From the NCBI GenBank assembly GCA_964016985.1, contig OZ024824.1:118874951-118938950 (forward strand): DNA of 64,000 nucleotides. Reading direction: 5' to 3'. Origin of the DNA: Anodontia alba. Taxonomy: Eukaryota > Mollusca > Bivalvia > Lucinida > Lucinidae. The notes under the pieces were generated by a model. That model was not told where the DNA came from. It saw nothing but the letters and a program-made list of their open reading frames with translations, and did not search any database. Numbering within the stretch: the stretch's first letter is position 1; every line of letters starts with the position of its first letter. Positions 42,637-52,620 of this stretch are shown piece after piece. Made by a program: the position numbers and the translations under genes.

Positions 42637-45600
42637 TCATGAAAAACGTTTACAATTCAATATAAACCGGTGAATATTTTCAAAAATAACCATATTTACA
42701 TCATATGATAAAGAGGATTCCCCGTACAGAAGAAGATCAAGAGTAGGTCTATGATAGGTAGAAACCACATTTAGAAGCGCGTTTCTCTGCTGCTGATAAT
42801 AAGGACAGTGGAAAAAGAAGTGTTGTGAGCTCTCAATACTACCACATCTACACATAGGCGAGTCAGTTATACCTTTTAAAAATAAGTCCAGGTTCAATGA
42901 GCTACAGTTCGTTCGTAATCTAGTATGGAGAATTTGGGCTTTTCTATTTTTAGAATAATAATATTTGGGGACAGGTGTTTTGTTTTTGTTAAAGTAGTAT
43001 CTAAAAGAGTGTGTTGTTTGAGATTGTTTCACTTCGGCCGGTAGACTATTCCAAGCCCTCACAGTAGAGGGTAGAAAAGAATTAAAGTAAAGATTTGTTC
43101 GTGAATCAATAGTCTGTAATTGGTCGGAGTTGCGAAGATTATATCGTGACATGTCACTGACTGATGGTGGTATAAGGGAGGATAAGTACAGAGGAGTAAG
43201 ATGGGAAAACATTTTGAAAAATAAAGTCAATTTGTGGGTTTGTCTTCTCTGTTCAAGTGACTCCCATCCAACTTCTTTGTACAATGCGGTAATAGAAATA
43301 AGCTTGGTTGTCCCAGTAGCTATGCGCGCTGCTTCAAGTTGGATTTTTTCTAAATCTTGTTTTTCGTACTGAGAACAATTGTCCCATATTACATCCCCGT
43401 ATTCAAGTAAAGGTCTGATAAATGCTGTATAAATTGTTTCCAAAGATTTGCGGTCTAATTTAAATTTGAGTTTTCTCATTACATTAATCCTACCCCAAGC
43501 TTTCTCTGAAATATATTTTATATGGTGGTGCCATGTACAATCGTTAGAGAAATAGATCCCGAGATGCTTGTGAAACTCTACTTCAGATATTTGAAGATTT
43601 TGCATTATGATTGGTGGATGATTAAGTTTGTTTAATTTGCGCGAAATAAGGAGACTTTCGGTTTTGGTCGGATTGAAAGCTACAAGCCAAGTTGCAGCCC
43701 ATTTTGAAATTCTTTCGAGATCAATATTGAGACAATTAGCAGCAGTAATAGGGTTATCGACGATAATGTAAAGACTAGTGTCGTCCGCAAAGAGCCTTAT
43801 ATTTGATCCGATATCAAGTACTATGTCATTTATAAATAGTAAAAACAGCAGCGGCCCTAAAATTGAACCCTGAGGGACCCCAGCACAAACATAAACCCAG
43901 TCAGATGTAACCCCTGGAAGAATAACTCTTTGTTTCCTGTCGGAAAGGTAACTTTTAAACCATGCAAGAACTTTCCCAGTGACGCCAGCTGCCTTAAGTT
44001 TGAGTAACAATCCCTCATGCCAAACTCGATCAAAGGCTTTGCTGATGTCACAAAAGACAGCTCTAACTTCTTTACCTGAGTCAAGGGCCTGACAGAAAGT
44101 ATTGTAAAGATAAGTTAATTGATTCACTGTTGAGTCTCCTGGTATAAAACCAGACTGAAGAGAAGATAGCAAATTGTTGTCGCGCAAATGATTGTATAAA
44201 TATTTGAACACAAGTCTTTCGAAAAGTTTACTTTCTGAGTTAAGTAGTGATATAGGTCGGTAATTAGAAGGTATAGATCTATCACCTTTTTTATGTATTG
44301 GGCAGACATTAGCTTCTTTATAAGAAGATGGTACAAAACCCATGTTGATAGACTGATTAAACAAGTTACAAAAAGGAGAAGAAATTTCGTGAGCAAGTTC
44401 ACGAAGAATACGATTACTCAGGTTGTTAGGACCTGAAGCTTTACCAATAGGGAGAGATTTGAGTATAGTCTCGACTTCGGTTCGGGAAAATTCAATATTA
44501 TTTAGTTCGTTGGTGACAGCAGTAGGAAGTATTTGGGGGAGGATTGGATATTGATTGTTTAGACTGCTCTGGCTTTGAAAGAAATTATTTAAGATATTAG
44601 CCTTTTCATTTTCGTCAGAACTTATACAGCCGTCATTTTCGAGGGGTGGTATAGATGTTTTAGACTGTGGAGAAATGAAAGTTTTAAGAACCGTCCACCA
44701 GTCTTTAGCTGAAAGTTCTCCACTTGTTAGCTTTGAAGCAGTTTTGTCATGGAAAGCTTTTTTAGCATCTCGAATAAGTGAGACAGTTTTGTTCCTTAAA
44801 GTTTTAAATTGCGTCCAGTGTAACTCCGTATTTGTTCGCCTAGCTTTTCGATAGGCTCTTTTACGTTTACGTATATACTGTTTTATTTTTGCGTTTATCC
44901 AAGAAGGCTCAGTAGGTTTAATTCTAATTATTTTATTTGGAATACATTCTGATGCCAAGTTTGTAATTGTAGAATGTAGATTCGCTGCATATGAGTCAAT
45001 ATCATTATCTCTCAAAGCGTCCCAATCGATGGCAGCAGCTTTTTCTCGAAGACGATCATAGTTACCTTGGTCGTACCTCCAAATTCTTCTAGTAAAAGAA
45101 TGGGTTTTGGTTTTAGAAAATTTAAAAATTCCATATATTGGGCAATGATATCTAAGTTGTTGATTAAGAAAAGGATCACCTACTCCACTGAGTATTAAGT
45201 GATTTTTGTTGTTAACTAATAATATATCTATTAATGTTGCTGAGTGTTCGGTAAAATTGGTAGGTTGGCATATGGCCTGGAAAAAGGAATACTGGGTGCA
45301 TATTGTTTCGATCTTTCTTGCAGTACGTTCATTTAATATATCTAAATTAAAATCACCAGTAATTATTATGTCTGATATACCTGTGTCAACTGCAAGTGCA
45401 ATTGAATTTTCTATGCTAGTTAAATATTCTGCGTCAGAACTGGGGGGCCGATAAAAAAGACCAAATAATAACCTCCTATTGCAGTTAGCCAATTCAAGCC
45501 AAATGCACTCAACATTTCGTGGTTCGAGATCTTCACGGCGTTTGTAGTGAATTCCTTCTTTAATGTATATCATGATACCACCATGACTGTCCCCCGGTCG

Positions 45601-46155
45601 ATCCTTGCGTTCAGGTTCACAGTATGAGTCAAGTAAAAGGTCAGTTGGGTCTACGGCCGGATTCAGCCAAGTTTCAGTGAAGGCTAGAATATCAAACTCG
45701 TATAGTTCAGCATACAAAGTGTCGAGTTTAGAAAGAATGCTTTGTACGTTGTAATGAACAAACGATAAGTTGTGAGCTACATTCAGAGTGCTGAAGAGAC
45801 TGTTTGACATGCTTGTTGATGAACTTGAGACGCTGCTTACGGAAGACGATGTTGATGGACCGGGATTGCTGTGTATATCGCCAGCAAGTAACAAGAAAAA
45901 GATGAGCCATGTACATGATACAAGATATAGTGTGCAGAAAATCATCCAAAAAGTGAAAATTGTATTAGCTTTACCTGATTTGCCTTGGAGTAGCCTCTTA
46001 CAGTTATTGCGTGTAGTAATACTAGAATATAAGTGCTCGGTTTGCTGGACGGATATGAGCACTGAGAAACTATAACTATCATTCTGATATAAGGGCATAA
46101 ATACCAAAAGGTGTATGAAAAGATTAAACCTAAACATGCGATTGTAAGTCGGCAT
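42637..46155 (-). CDS. LINE polyprotein: endonuclease and reverse transcriptase
   Basis: An uninterrupted 1172-codon frame. Residues 66-91 are strongly hydrophobic and run into AGDIHSNPGP (91-100), which resembles a 2A ribosome-skipping motif (D-x-E-x-NPGP) with His for Glu. The endonuclease covers about 130-345: HYNVQS (N135), TETWL (E161), YRPP (235), ITGDFN (D268, N270), LIDILL (D310) and RYHCPI (335-340) where SDH is usual. The reverse transcriptase covers about 545-830: GKASGPNNLS, YRPISLL, QSGFIPGDST, AVFCDISKAFDRVW (D703), GVPQGSILGPLL and LFADDTSLY (D791, D792). The thumb and C-terminal region include HLGIYFSND and LLEYGDVIW. A zinc-knuckle-like CRCG...HFFFHC lies at 1102-1117. It would nick target DNA and copy its RNA by target-primed reverse transcription. 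The start is the first Met after an in-frame stop; M7 is an alternative. All catalytic residues except the SDH Asp are visible, so recent activity is plausible. Clade (CR1 or Jockey group) is inferred from motif order. Confidence 0.93.
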   Translation of the reverse strand: MPTYNRMFRFNLFIHLLVFMPLYQNDSYSFSVLISVQQTEHLYSSITTRNNCKRLLQGKSGKANTIFTFWMIFCTLYLVSCTWLIFFLLLAGDIHSNPGPSTSSSVSSVSSSSTSMSNSLFSTLNVAHNLSFVHYNVQSILSKLDTLYAELYEFDILAFTETWLNPAVDPTDLLLDSYCEPERKDRPGDSHGGIMIYIKEGIHYKRREDLEPRNVECIWLELANCNRRLLFGLFYRPPSSDAEYLTSIENSIALAVDTGISDIIITGDFNLDILNERTARKIETICTQYSFFQAICQPTNFTEHSATLIDILLVNNKNHLILSGVGDPFLNQQLRYHCPIYGIFKFSKTKTHSFTRRIWRYDQGNYDRLREKAAAIDWDALRDNDIDSYAANLHSTITNLASECIPNKIIRIKPTEPSWINAKIKQYIRKRKRAYRKARRTNTELHWTQFKTLRNKTVSLIRDAKKAFHDKTASKLTSGELSAKDWWTVLKTFISPQSKTSIPPLENDGCISSDENEKANILNNFFQSQSSLNNQYPILPQILPTAVTNELNNIEFSRTEVETILKSLPIGKASGPNNLSNRILRELAHEISSPFCNLFNQSINMGFVPSSYKEANVCPIHKKGDRSIPSNYRPISLLNSESKLFERLVFKYLYNHLRDNNLLSSLQSGFIPGDSTVNQLTYLYNTFCQALDSGKEVRAVFCDISKAFDRVWHEGLLLKLKAAGVTGKVLAWFKSYLSDRKQRVILPGVTSDWVYVCAGVPQGSILGPLLFLLFINDIVLDIGSNIRLFADDTSLYIIVDNPITAANCLNIDLERISKWAATWLVAFNPTKTESLLISRKLNKLNHPPIIMQNLQISEVEFHKHLGIYFSNDCTWHHHIKYISEKAWGRINVMRKLKFKLDRKSLETIYTAFIRPLLEYGDVIWDNCSQYEKQDLEKIQLEAARIATGTTKLISITALYKEVGWESLEQRRQTHKLTLFFKMFSHLTPLYLSSLIPPSVSDMSRYNLRNSDQLQTIDSRTNLYFNSFLPSTVRAWNSLPAEVKQSQTTHSFRYYFNKNKTPVPKYYYSKNRKAQILHTRLRTNCSSLNLDLFLKGITDSPMCRCGSIESSQHFFFHCPYYQQQRNALLNVVSTYHRPTLDLLLYGESSLSYDVNMVIFENIHRFILNCKRFS

Positions 46156-46199
46156 GATGGCTAGCTTATGGTGAATAGCCTAAAAAAACTGCTGATGCT

Positions 46200-46616
46200 T
46201 TATCACATATTTATACCTTTCTTTGATACGCTTTCGGAGACTTTCGGAGAATCTTTTGCATCAATTTTCAAATTCTCTGCTTCAGAAGGTTCTGGAGGCT
46301 GAATCAAGTTCCACCGTTTGTTTATTCTGTTTATATTCGTCCGCCGAGGTTGCGCTCAACATCATTAAAGTATTATTTCTTCAAAAGTTTGAAGTTTTCT
46401 TGTTTTGTATATTCGGTCGCTCTTTATAATTATCAGAATGTAGAAGGCTTACATGTTTGAATGCAGAATTAAGCGACATCAGCGTCAGTATGGAACTACT
46501 TTGTAGGAATTTATTAGTTTTGCATTTTTGAGAAAACGGATTGTAGAAATTCCGTATAGTAAATTTGGCGGCGGTAAACCGCCACCAATAATAATGTAAG
46601 ATGCAGTTGCATTCAG

Positions 46617-46618
<2 letters not shown>
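46200..46618. other. No recognised feature
   Basis: Unassigned sequence between the LINE 5' end and a TA run. Confidence 0.4.

Positions 46619-46704
<86 letters not shown>
46619..46704. repeat. (TA)n microsatellite
   Basis: About 42 uninterrupted AT units. It reads as Ile-Tyr repeats on both strands, which is not a protein. Confidence 0.98.
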
Positions 46705-46705
<1 letters not shown>

Positions 46706-46708
<3 letters not shown>

Positions 46709-46862
46709 CATAACGCACGAAGGGCGCAGGTTGATCAGGGCCTTCGTTGTCCGCTTATTGAATCAATGAGTTCTGTAGTATATGTCGACGAACAGAGCGC
46801 AGTCTAATCTGGACCTTCGCTATTCGCACATGACATACGGGCTCTTTTCCCACGTTGCGTAA
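46706..46862. mobile_element. GC-fold element, left end replaced by the TA run
   Basis: GGCGCAGGTTGATCAGGGCC and GAGCGCAGTCTAATCTGGAC face each other. The right end is CTCTTTTCCCACGTTGCG, and its inverted copy opens the element at the end of this window (63974). Confidence 0.7.
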
Positions 46863-46902
46863 CAAATATGTATCCGTGTGGAGATTTAAATTTACCTACC
46901 TC

Positions 46903-47043
46903 TTAACAGCGGTATTGCTTGATGTGTATGCGTGTGTCTTTGGTTATTTGAAAGAGGCTCGTTTTGAAAGGATAAAACGAGCTTTTAAAATAAACCAAAG
47001 ACACACGCATACACATCAAGCAATACCGTGTTACCAACATGTG
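46903..47043. mobile_element. Near-perfect foldback element
   Basis: GGTATTGCTTGATGTGTATG and CATACACATCAAGCAATACC are exact inverted copies, continuing through CGTGTGTCTTTGGTTATTT with one insertion, then an inner stem CTCGTTTT / AAAACGAG. The outer ends TTAACA and TGTTA suggest a TTAA-type target. About 140 bp. Confidence 0.9.
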
Positions 47044-47068
47044 CGCGTGCAGAAATATTTCCGTTTAA

Positions 47069-47278
47069 CTCTTTCACTGCCACAAGCGATAATAATAGGC
47101 TTTTACAAACAACATAGATCCAGATGAGACGGCTCAATGAGCCGTCTCATCTGGATCTACGCTGTTTGACATTCAGTCTTTCAACTTTACATATAAACGT
47201 CTTTCCAAACGATAGTTTGTTATAATGAAAAAAAAAAAGCAGACGACAAATGTCGTCTGAAATTTGGCACCGAAAGGG
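47069..47278 (+). mobile_element. PB-a foldback MITE, TTAA on both sides
   Basis: TTAA at 47065-47068 and 47279-47282. Left CTCTTTCACTGCCACAAGC, right GCACCGAAAGGG. Central palindrome AGATGAGACGGCTC / GAGCCGTCTCATCT. TTAA flanks plus C/G-run termini fit piggyBac-type mobilisation. Confidence 0.88.
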
Positions 47279-47368
47279 TTAATGGGGCTGGACACATGAA
47301 GCAGATTTCCTGCCAGTTTTTGCAAGGGAGACAACCTCTGTAACTTCCTATCTGTATTCCTGCAACCA

Positions 47369-47602
47369 CATTACGAAAACACGCCTATTCAAATATATAG
47401 AAAATTTTACCATCAAAAAAGGAAAATTTTCAGATAAAAAAAAAAAGATATTTTTCAACCGAGGCGGTTCTAACGAGTACCCACAATCTATGTTTTATTT
47501 AAGCAAAATAAGAAAAACAATGTATACCCCTGTAAACCCCAGTTTTACTACATAAAAGTAGGGTTTAAGGGGGTCAAAATTATATAGGCGTGTTTTCGTG
47601 AT
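47369..47602 (-). mobile_element. HP1 copy 11, left stem arm deleted
   Basis: Ends CATTACGAAAACACGCC and GGCGTGTTTTCGTGAT. The central hairpin starts abruptly at CCGAGGCGGTTCTAACG, so only the right arm remains. Confidence 0.9.
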
Positions 47603-48050
47603 TAGGATCCTTCTTAAACGAGATTTACTCTAAAAGGAAAGAAGTTAACCCGAGGGGTGTTCTTGTTTTCATTAAGAGTTGACCCCTTTTCGGAAGGAAA
47701 GCAAACCACTTTTGAGATAGTTGTTTCCTCTGAAAGCGTATCCGTTCTTCTTAAAGCAGCTTATAGTTGTCGCGTTCGTAAGAGTTTTCTGCATTCTCGT
47801 CAAACAAAGGACCTGCCTAAGAACGCATTAACCCCGGAATCAACTCTTTCACTGCCAGAAAACAGATAATAAGTTTGTCTTTGCGACCATAATAGGATTA
47901 AATATTGTTCCCACGTCCTCGAGAACAGAATGTTAATGCCATTTGTGTAATGTATTAACATTCGTGGGAGTTGCCGTTTCAGTGTAATTGTGTATTTATT
48001 CTACGCTGTCTCTTTCTCAAGACAGCTTCTGGCTTCTTTAAACATTTTTC
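47603..48050. other. R2 piece and PB-a end fragment
   Basis: GACCCCTTTTCGGAAGGAAA near 47682 is R2-like. CAACTCTTTCACTGCCAG near 47838 is a lone PB-a end. Otherwise unassigned. Confidence 0.4.
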
Positions 48051-48054
48051 TTAA

Positions 48055-48286
48055 CCTTTACCACTCTCTGGGCAAATTTGGCAGACATCAAATTGACATG
48101 TTTTTCTTATTCATCCTAGGAAGTAGGCTTTGGCAGCTCATGCAAATCGTCTCCTATCGAGACAATTTGCACGAAATGCCAAAGCTTGATTTCTTTTTTT
48201 TTTTCTTTTTTTTTTCTTTTTTTGAAAAGTTAGAAAAATATTTTATGATGCAGTCAGCTGATTTTCTATACCAAACACAGTAAGGA
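48055..48286. mobile_element. PB-c foldback element, TTAA on both sides
   Basis: TTAA at 48051-48054 and 48287-48290. Left CCTTTACCACTCTCTGGG, right AACACAGTAAGGA. The centre AATCGTCTCCTATCGAGACA is flanked by GGCTTTGGCAGCTCATGC and its partner. A T/C-rich tract interrupts the right arm. Confidence 0.82.
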
Positions 48287-48464
48287 TTAATATGAATGGA
48301 TACATTTGATAGATTTGTCCGCCATTTTTACAAGGGAGGCAACTTGTGTGACCTCTAGTTTTCTTTCACGTACACCAAGTCCCGTTTGCTAAAAAATGAC
48401 CGAATTTACTTTCAAAGGAAACGTACCCTTTCTTTTTGGAGCACCTAGTAAACACACAACGTCG

Positions 48465-48550
48465 TAACAACATTGCTCCGACGTCACCGCGACGTCTTGA
48501 CGACGAGGCAACGTCGGAGCGACGTTGTCTTGACGTTGTATGTGAGCTGG
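48465..48550. repeat. ACGTCG-rich imperfect palindrome
   Basis: AACATTGCTCCGACGTCACC and GACGAGGCAACGTCGGAGCG pair loosely. A related fragment (ACAACGTCGAAGCAACGCC) is at 53172. Confidence 0.6.
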
Positions 48551-48661
48551 GCAGACCCCTTTTCAGAAGTATGACAAAGTTGCTTCCCTTGACAATGTAT
48601 CCATTCTCTATAAGAAAATATTAGTGTTTACACTGGCCATTTGAAGAGTAACGTCCCTTAC

Positions 48662-48941
48662 CATTACGAAAACATGCCTATATAATGTTGACCCCCTTAA
48701 ACCCCACTTTTATATAGTAAAACTGGGGTTTACAGGGGTATACATTATTTTCTTTTTTTCTGCTCAAAGACATAGATTATGGGTACTCGTTAGAACCGCC
48801 TCGCCGAGGCGGTTCTAACGAATACCCACAATCTATGTTTTGAGCAGAAATATGAAAAATATCAGAATTTTTATCTGAAAAAAAAATCATTTTTTGGTGG
48901 TAAAATTTTCAGTATATTTGAATAGGCATGTTTTCGTAATG
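48662..48941 (+). mobile_element. HP1 copy 12, full length
   Basis: The start is CATTACG instead of the CATCACG usual for this end; end GGCATGTTTTCGTAATG. Central loop GCC. It forms an inverted pair with copy 13, 89 bases downstream. Confidence 0.94.
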
Positions 48942-49030
48942 TGAAAGAAATATTACACCATATAGGCAAACTGGGTCGCCTAAGATACGCTTGTAAACTG
49001 TACAGTACGAAGAGGCCATACCCTCACAGA

Positions 49031-49309
49031 CATTACGAAAACATGCCTATTCAAATATACTGAAAATTTTACCACAAAAAAATGAAAATTTTCAGATAAA
49101 AAATTCTGATGTTTTTCATGTTTCTGCTCTAAACATAGATTGTGGGTACTCGTTAGAACCGCCTCATCGAGGCGGTTCTAACGAGTACCCACTATCTATG
49201 TTTTTGAGCAGAAATAAGGAAAATAATGTATACCCCTGTAAACCCCAGTTTTACTATATAAAAGTGGGGTTTAAGGGATTCATAATTATATAGGTATGTT
49301 TTCGTGATG
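49031..49309 (-). mobile_element. HP1 copy 13, full length
   Basis: Ends CATTACGAAAACATGCC and GGTATGTTTTCGTGATG. Central loop ATC; all hairpins present. Confidence 0.95.
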
Positions 49310-49360
49310 ACCCATTTACATCTGTAAATGAAGCAAGCACCAGACACTTATATGTTTAAG

Positions 49361-49590
49361 GAGAATCTAACTTTTCCTAAAGCTAGATTCTTCTTATAAA
49401 ATATAAGTGAAGATACCCGAGAAATGCCAGAATCACGGAGCATTCTTTCTCGAGCCACCACAAGAAGGACAGAGACAAAGAATTACATAAACACGCCACA
49501 CAGGAAACCACGAACAAAGAACAACAGCAATATAGGAACCATCTTGGAAATGTCGGTAGAAAAACTACTGGGGTCCTCAACAAGATTTTA
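49361..49590 (-). repeat. Diverged R1b
   Basis: On the minus strand: CTACCGACATTTCCAAGATGG, CTCCGTGATTCTGGCATTTC and GGGTATCTTCACTTATATTT. The last block matches 10200-10225, another diverged R1b. Confidence 0.55.
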
Positions 49591-49754
49591 TCGCGCGAAA
49601 CCTAAACATTTATTCTGATGGAACTCCAAATTACAAATATATGTGCGGTCAACATAGCTGTCTTCTACCTCAAGAGTGAAAGAGTGAAACATCACAGCGA
49701 AACACATAATCATAAACACAATGATGAAACAAAATAACGGCTCAATGGCGATCT

Positions 49755-50046
49755 GGCCCCGAGGTTATAAACTTTTTTTCATGCTAAACTCAGCTGAGCA
49801 TGAAATTTTCTCTGCTAATAAATATGAAAATGCCAACATTTTCATATTAATTATCAGAGAAATTTTCATGCTCAGCTATGTTTAGCAAGAAAAAAAATGC
49901 AATTCTTAGTAATTTAAAATTTATCAGCAGGACAAATTTCATGCTCAGCTGAGTTGAGCATTAAAAAAGTTTTATAACCTTGGGGTCAGGCCCCAAGGTT
50001 ATAAAACTTTTTTAATGCTCAACTCAGCTGAGCATAAAAATTTGTC
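49755..50046. mobile_element. Double foldback around CTCAGCTGAG
   Basis: GAGGTTATAAACTTTTTTTC opens the left element and AAAAAGTTTTATAACCTTGG closes it at about 49983. The closing end then faces a mirror copy (CCAAGGTTATAAAACTTTTT) across GGTCAGG, giving an almost perfect palindrome of about 115 bp at 49932-50046 with TGCTCAGCTGAGTTGAGCAT in the arms. It looks like one element plus the inverted end of a second. Confidence 0.85.
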
Positions 50047-50129
50047 ACAAATAAGCCACAAATAAGAAGCCCACAAACAGGCCCACGATGAGTCTGACCA
50101 CAGACACCGATAGTTCGGCAGGCGCCAAA

Positions 50130-50350
50130 CTTCTGAAACAGATTCAGGACGGAGCCGTCATTTAGTCTTGGGACCGACCCACCGTCATGCAATTAATGAG
50201 GGAAGCAGAGTTATAAACCATAACTGGGTTAACAACCACGCATGCAATTTTCCTCAGAATACCCATGCTTTAAGCTATCATTTTAAATTGTTCCGAAAAA
50301 ACAGTATTGCCTACAATCTTTCTGAATTTAGAGACTAAGCCAGTCAATCA
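50130..50350 (-). pseudogene. EPEFYGDLVY-family remnant
   Basis: Minus-strand reading: LVSKFRKIVGN, FSEQFKMIA, MGILRKIACVVVNPVM, then INCMTVGRSQD and MTAPS, parallel to 3745-4158. Stops are present. Two Cys differ, but the ACLVINP-type core is kept. Confidence 0.6.
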
Positions 50351-50714
50351 ATCTTTTGCATTAATTATACAAAATCAGTCCACTCTCGGGCTACTGGAAG
50401 TACCTAACCAAACGAAAAGCAATCTAAATATAAATTAAATTTAAACGGTTATATAACGACACAACGACTGTCTAAGAATCTAAGAACTGATCTGAGAAGA
50501 CAACAGAAAATTTGCATTTTCTAATGTTGTTGTCAGTCCTAATCTAAAATTGAGTCTCGAGATAAACGTGGAACTGGAATACACGTAATGCGAATTATAT
50601 CGCTTGAATTGACAGGATAAAGAAGGACCAAGTTGCGAATCACAAAATGCGAAAGTTGAATCAACGCTACCAGATTTGGTACCAGTAAAATCAATTTAAC
50701 ATCAGCGCGCGCCA
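50351..50714. other. No recognised feature
   Basis: Unassigned AT-rich sequence. Confidence 0.4.
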
Positions 50715-50841
50715 CCTGTCCCGGTGTTGTTTTTACTATTAACCGTTCAAGGCAATGGTTCAAGTGTTGACTGTTCTTTGTGTGGCCTTGTGGCTACTCG
50801 TTGTGGCGCTTGTTTTCATGTTTTGTTCTGTTTATCTTACG

Positions 50842-51453
50842 CATTACGAAAACATGCCTATTCAAATACAGTCGACTCTCGTTATCTCGAACTCCAAGGG
50901 ACTCTCTGAACTACTTCGAGATATCCGTAGTTCGACATATCAGGTTTGCAGAATTGAGGAAAAAATAATTTGATTAACCACATTTAACAAACTGATAGGT
51001 AATTGGACTTTTGAAGTTAGAGATATATTGAAAATATTGTGGAAAAGAGGAGAAATTGCTCCTTAGGAGCAATTTCTCCTCTTTTCTACAATATTTTCCA
51101 TCTGTTGTTAGGTTTTCATGTATAGGCAGGGACCAGATTTTTCACTTCGAGATAAGCGGTTATTCGAGATAAGCGAGGTCGAGATAACGAGAGTCAACTG
51201 TATACTGAAAATTTTGCCACCAAAAAAACTGAAAATTTTCAGATAAAAAATCTTGATATTTTTCATATTTCTTCTCAAAACCTAGATTATGGTTACTCGT
51301 TGGAACCGCCTCAAAGAGGCGGTTCTATGGAGTAGCCACCATCTATGTTTTGAGTAGAAATAAGAAAAACAATATATATCACTGTAAACCCCAGTTTTAC
51401 AATATAAAAGTGGGATTTAAGGAGGTCAAAATTATATAGGCATGTTTTCGTGT
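50842..51453 (-). mobile_element. HP1 copy 14, carrying a nested TcM-a
   Basis: Ends CATTACGAAAACATGCC and GGCATGTTTTCGTGTGG (last bases changed). TcM-a lies within the AT-rich arm at 50869-51200, splitting CAAATATACTG with a TA duplication. Central loop AAA; the stem has lost a few pairs. Confidence 0.92.
50869..51200. mobile_element. TcM-a MITE, complete, TA duplicated
   Basis: CAGTCGACTCTCGTTATCTC opens and GAGATAACGAGAGTCAACTG closes. TA is at 50867-50868 and 51201-51202, and removing one copy plus the element restores the HP1 sequence. The centre is GAGGAGAAATTGCTCC / GGAGCAATTTCTCCTC. Confidence 0.95.
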
Positions 51454-51620
51454 GGTGTGTCTGTGGGTCCTCTATGGCATTGCGATAGCCTTGTTGGGTA
51501 ACAGGGAGCTAGTTGCTTGCTATTCGTTGGTTTGTGCCAGGAGTACATGTCATATTTTTTGCTCTTCCTCATGGTGTCATTGGTAGGCTATATTATGGCT
51601 GTTCGTTTTGCTTTTTCTAC

Positions 51621-52616
51621 ACACCAAGCTCCTTCTGGAAAGGGTTCTACTCTAAAAGGAAATAATTTTCTCAAAAAAAGAGCAAATTCTTTCTTTTTAG
51701 AACGAACTCATTTTCAGAAGTGACTAAAAACAATTTGACACTTTTCTCCTTAAAAAAAATTATCATTTTTTTTCTTAATGGGGAACACAACCTTAACATG
51801 TATTGTGCTTTAAAGTAAAGAACTTTACAAAAAATGAATTTTGACACAAATCTGATCAAAATTGGTGGAAATTTAAGTAAGTTATAGACAGTTGACTATA
51901 TTAACATTAGTAGAATGGGCGCCGCCATTTTGAATATTTAATGATTTTTCATAAAAGTTAAAATTCGTTTCATAAAGGTAGTTATTTTCTTAAAGTTGTT
52001 TTATTTTTGGGGAAATGATTGCTTGTCACTCAAATTAAAAGATTATAAGAAAATGTAGCAAAATTATTCTTAAAAACTCTTTATAATTTGGTTTTGCATA
52101 TTTAATTTGGGCTGTGTGGCGTCACAAAGCCTACAATATGGCGGCATCCATGACAGCCATTTTAAATATATTCAAACCACCATAACTTCCTAATTTCCAG
52201 GCCGATTTTGAAAACTCTTGCATCAGAATGAAAATTTTTGTTAAGCACTTTACTCCAGGATATACTACCAACTTATATTGCGTTCCCCTTTAAGAGCCAG
52301 ACATATTTAACTTCAGGATAGAAATTTACATGCATTTGACTACCATATACATATAGTTGACCATGTAGTACATCCCAACCTTGTTTTCCCATAATGTATA
52401 GTAAAAAGCGGAGTATGTGGAATCTGATCTGGATCTACACTGTTTCTTCACTCCGGTTTTTCGGAATATGTAGAGCGAATACGGTATCTATAATCAGAAA
52501 TCTTTCTCCATCTGGAAAAACAGCTCTTCATATGTCCTCAATAGCATTAATTCGGACAGAGTAATATCGCGCTTAGTCAACTGAAAGCGCACGTCAGGAC
52601 CATCTGTTAACCCATT
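51621..52616. other. R2 piece, then unassigned
   Basis: CCTTCTGGAAAGGGTTCTAC to TCATTTTCAGAAGTGAC (51630-51725) is R2-like. The next 900 bases are AT-rich with GCCGCCATTTTG-like patches near 51920 and 52140. Confidence 0.4.
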
Positions 52617-52620
52617 TATG

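Larger units (their letters stand above)
41965..46185 (-). mobile_element. Near-complete CR1/Jockey-type LINE
   Basis: The element holds the intact polyprotein (42637-46155), a 3' untranslated region of about 630 bases, and a tail. On the minus strand the tail at 42010-41965 reads as A-rich AAAT repeats (plus strand TTTATTTATTTTTTT), the same tail type as at 19050-19104 and 59600-59642. The 5' limit is uncertain; an in-frame stop lies about 27 bases upstream of the first Met and no ORF1 is seen before it. I could not define a target-site duplication. Confidence 0.8.
50715..51620 (+). repeat. Diverged R1b, split by HP1
   Basis: The left part AACCGTTCAAGGCAATGGTT to TTCATGTTTTGTTCTGTTT ends at 50841. 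The right part resumes TGTGGGTCCTCTATGGCATT GCGATAGCC from 51454, in the same order as intact R1b. Confidence 0.7.

Noticed and set aside
46485..46807. Ile-Tyr repeat frames on both strands, also at 763-1002
   Set aside because: They are translations of TA microsatellites.
49031..49309. Three-base target duplication GAC (and GTC at 7537 and 22465) for HP1
   Set aside because: Left flanks always end in C and right flanks always begin with G because these belong to the element. The remaining matches are few enough to be chance.
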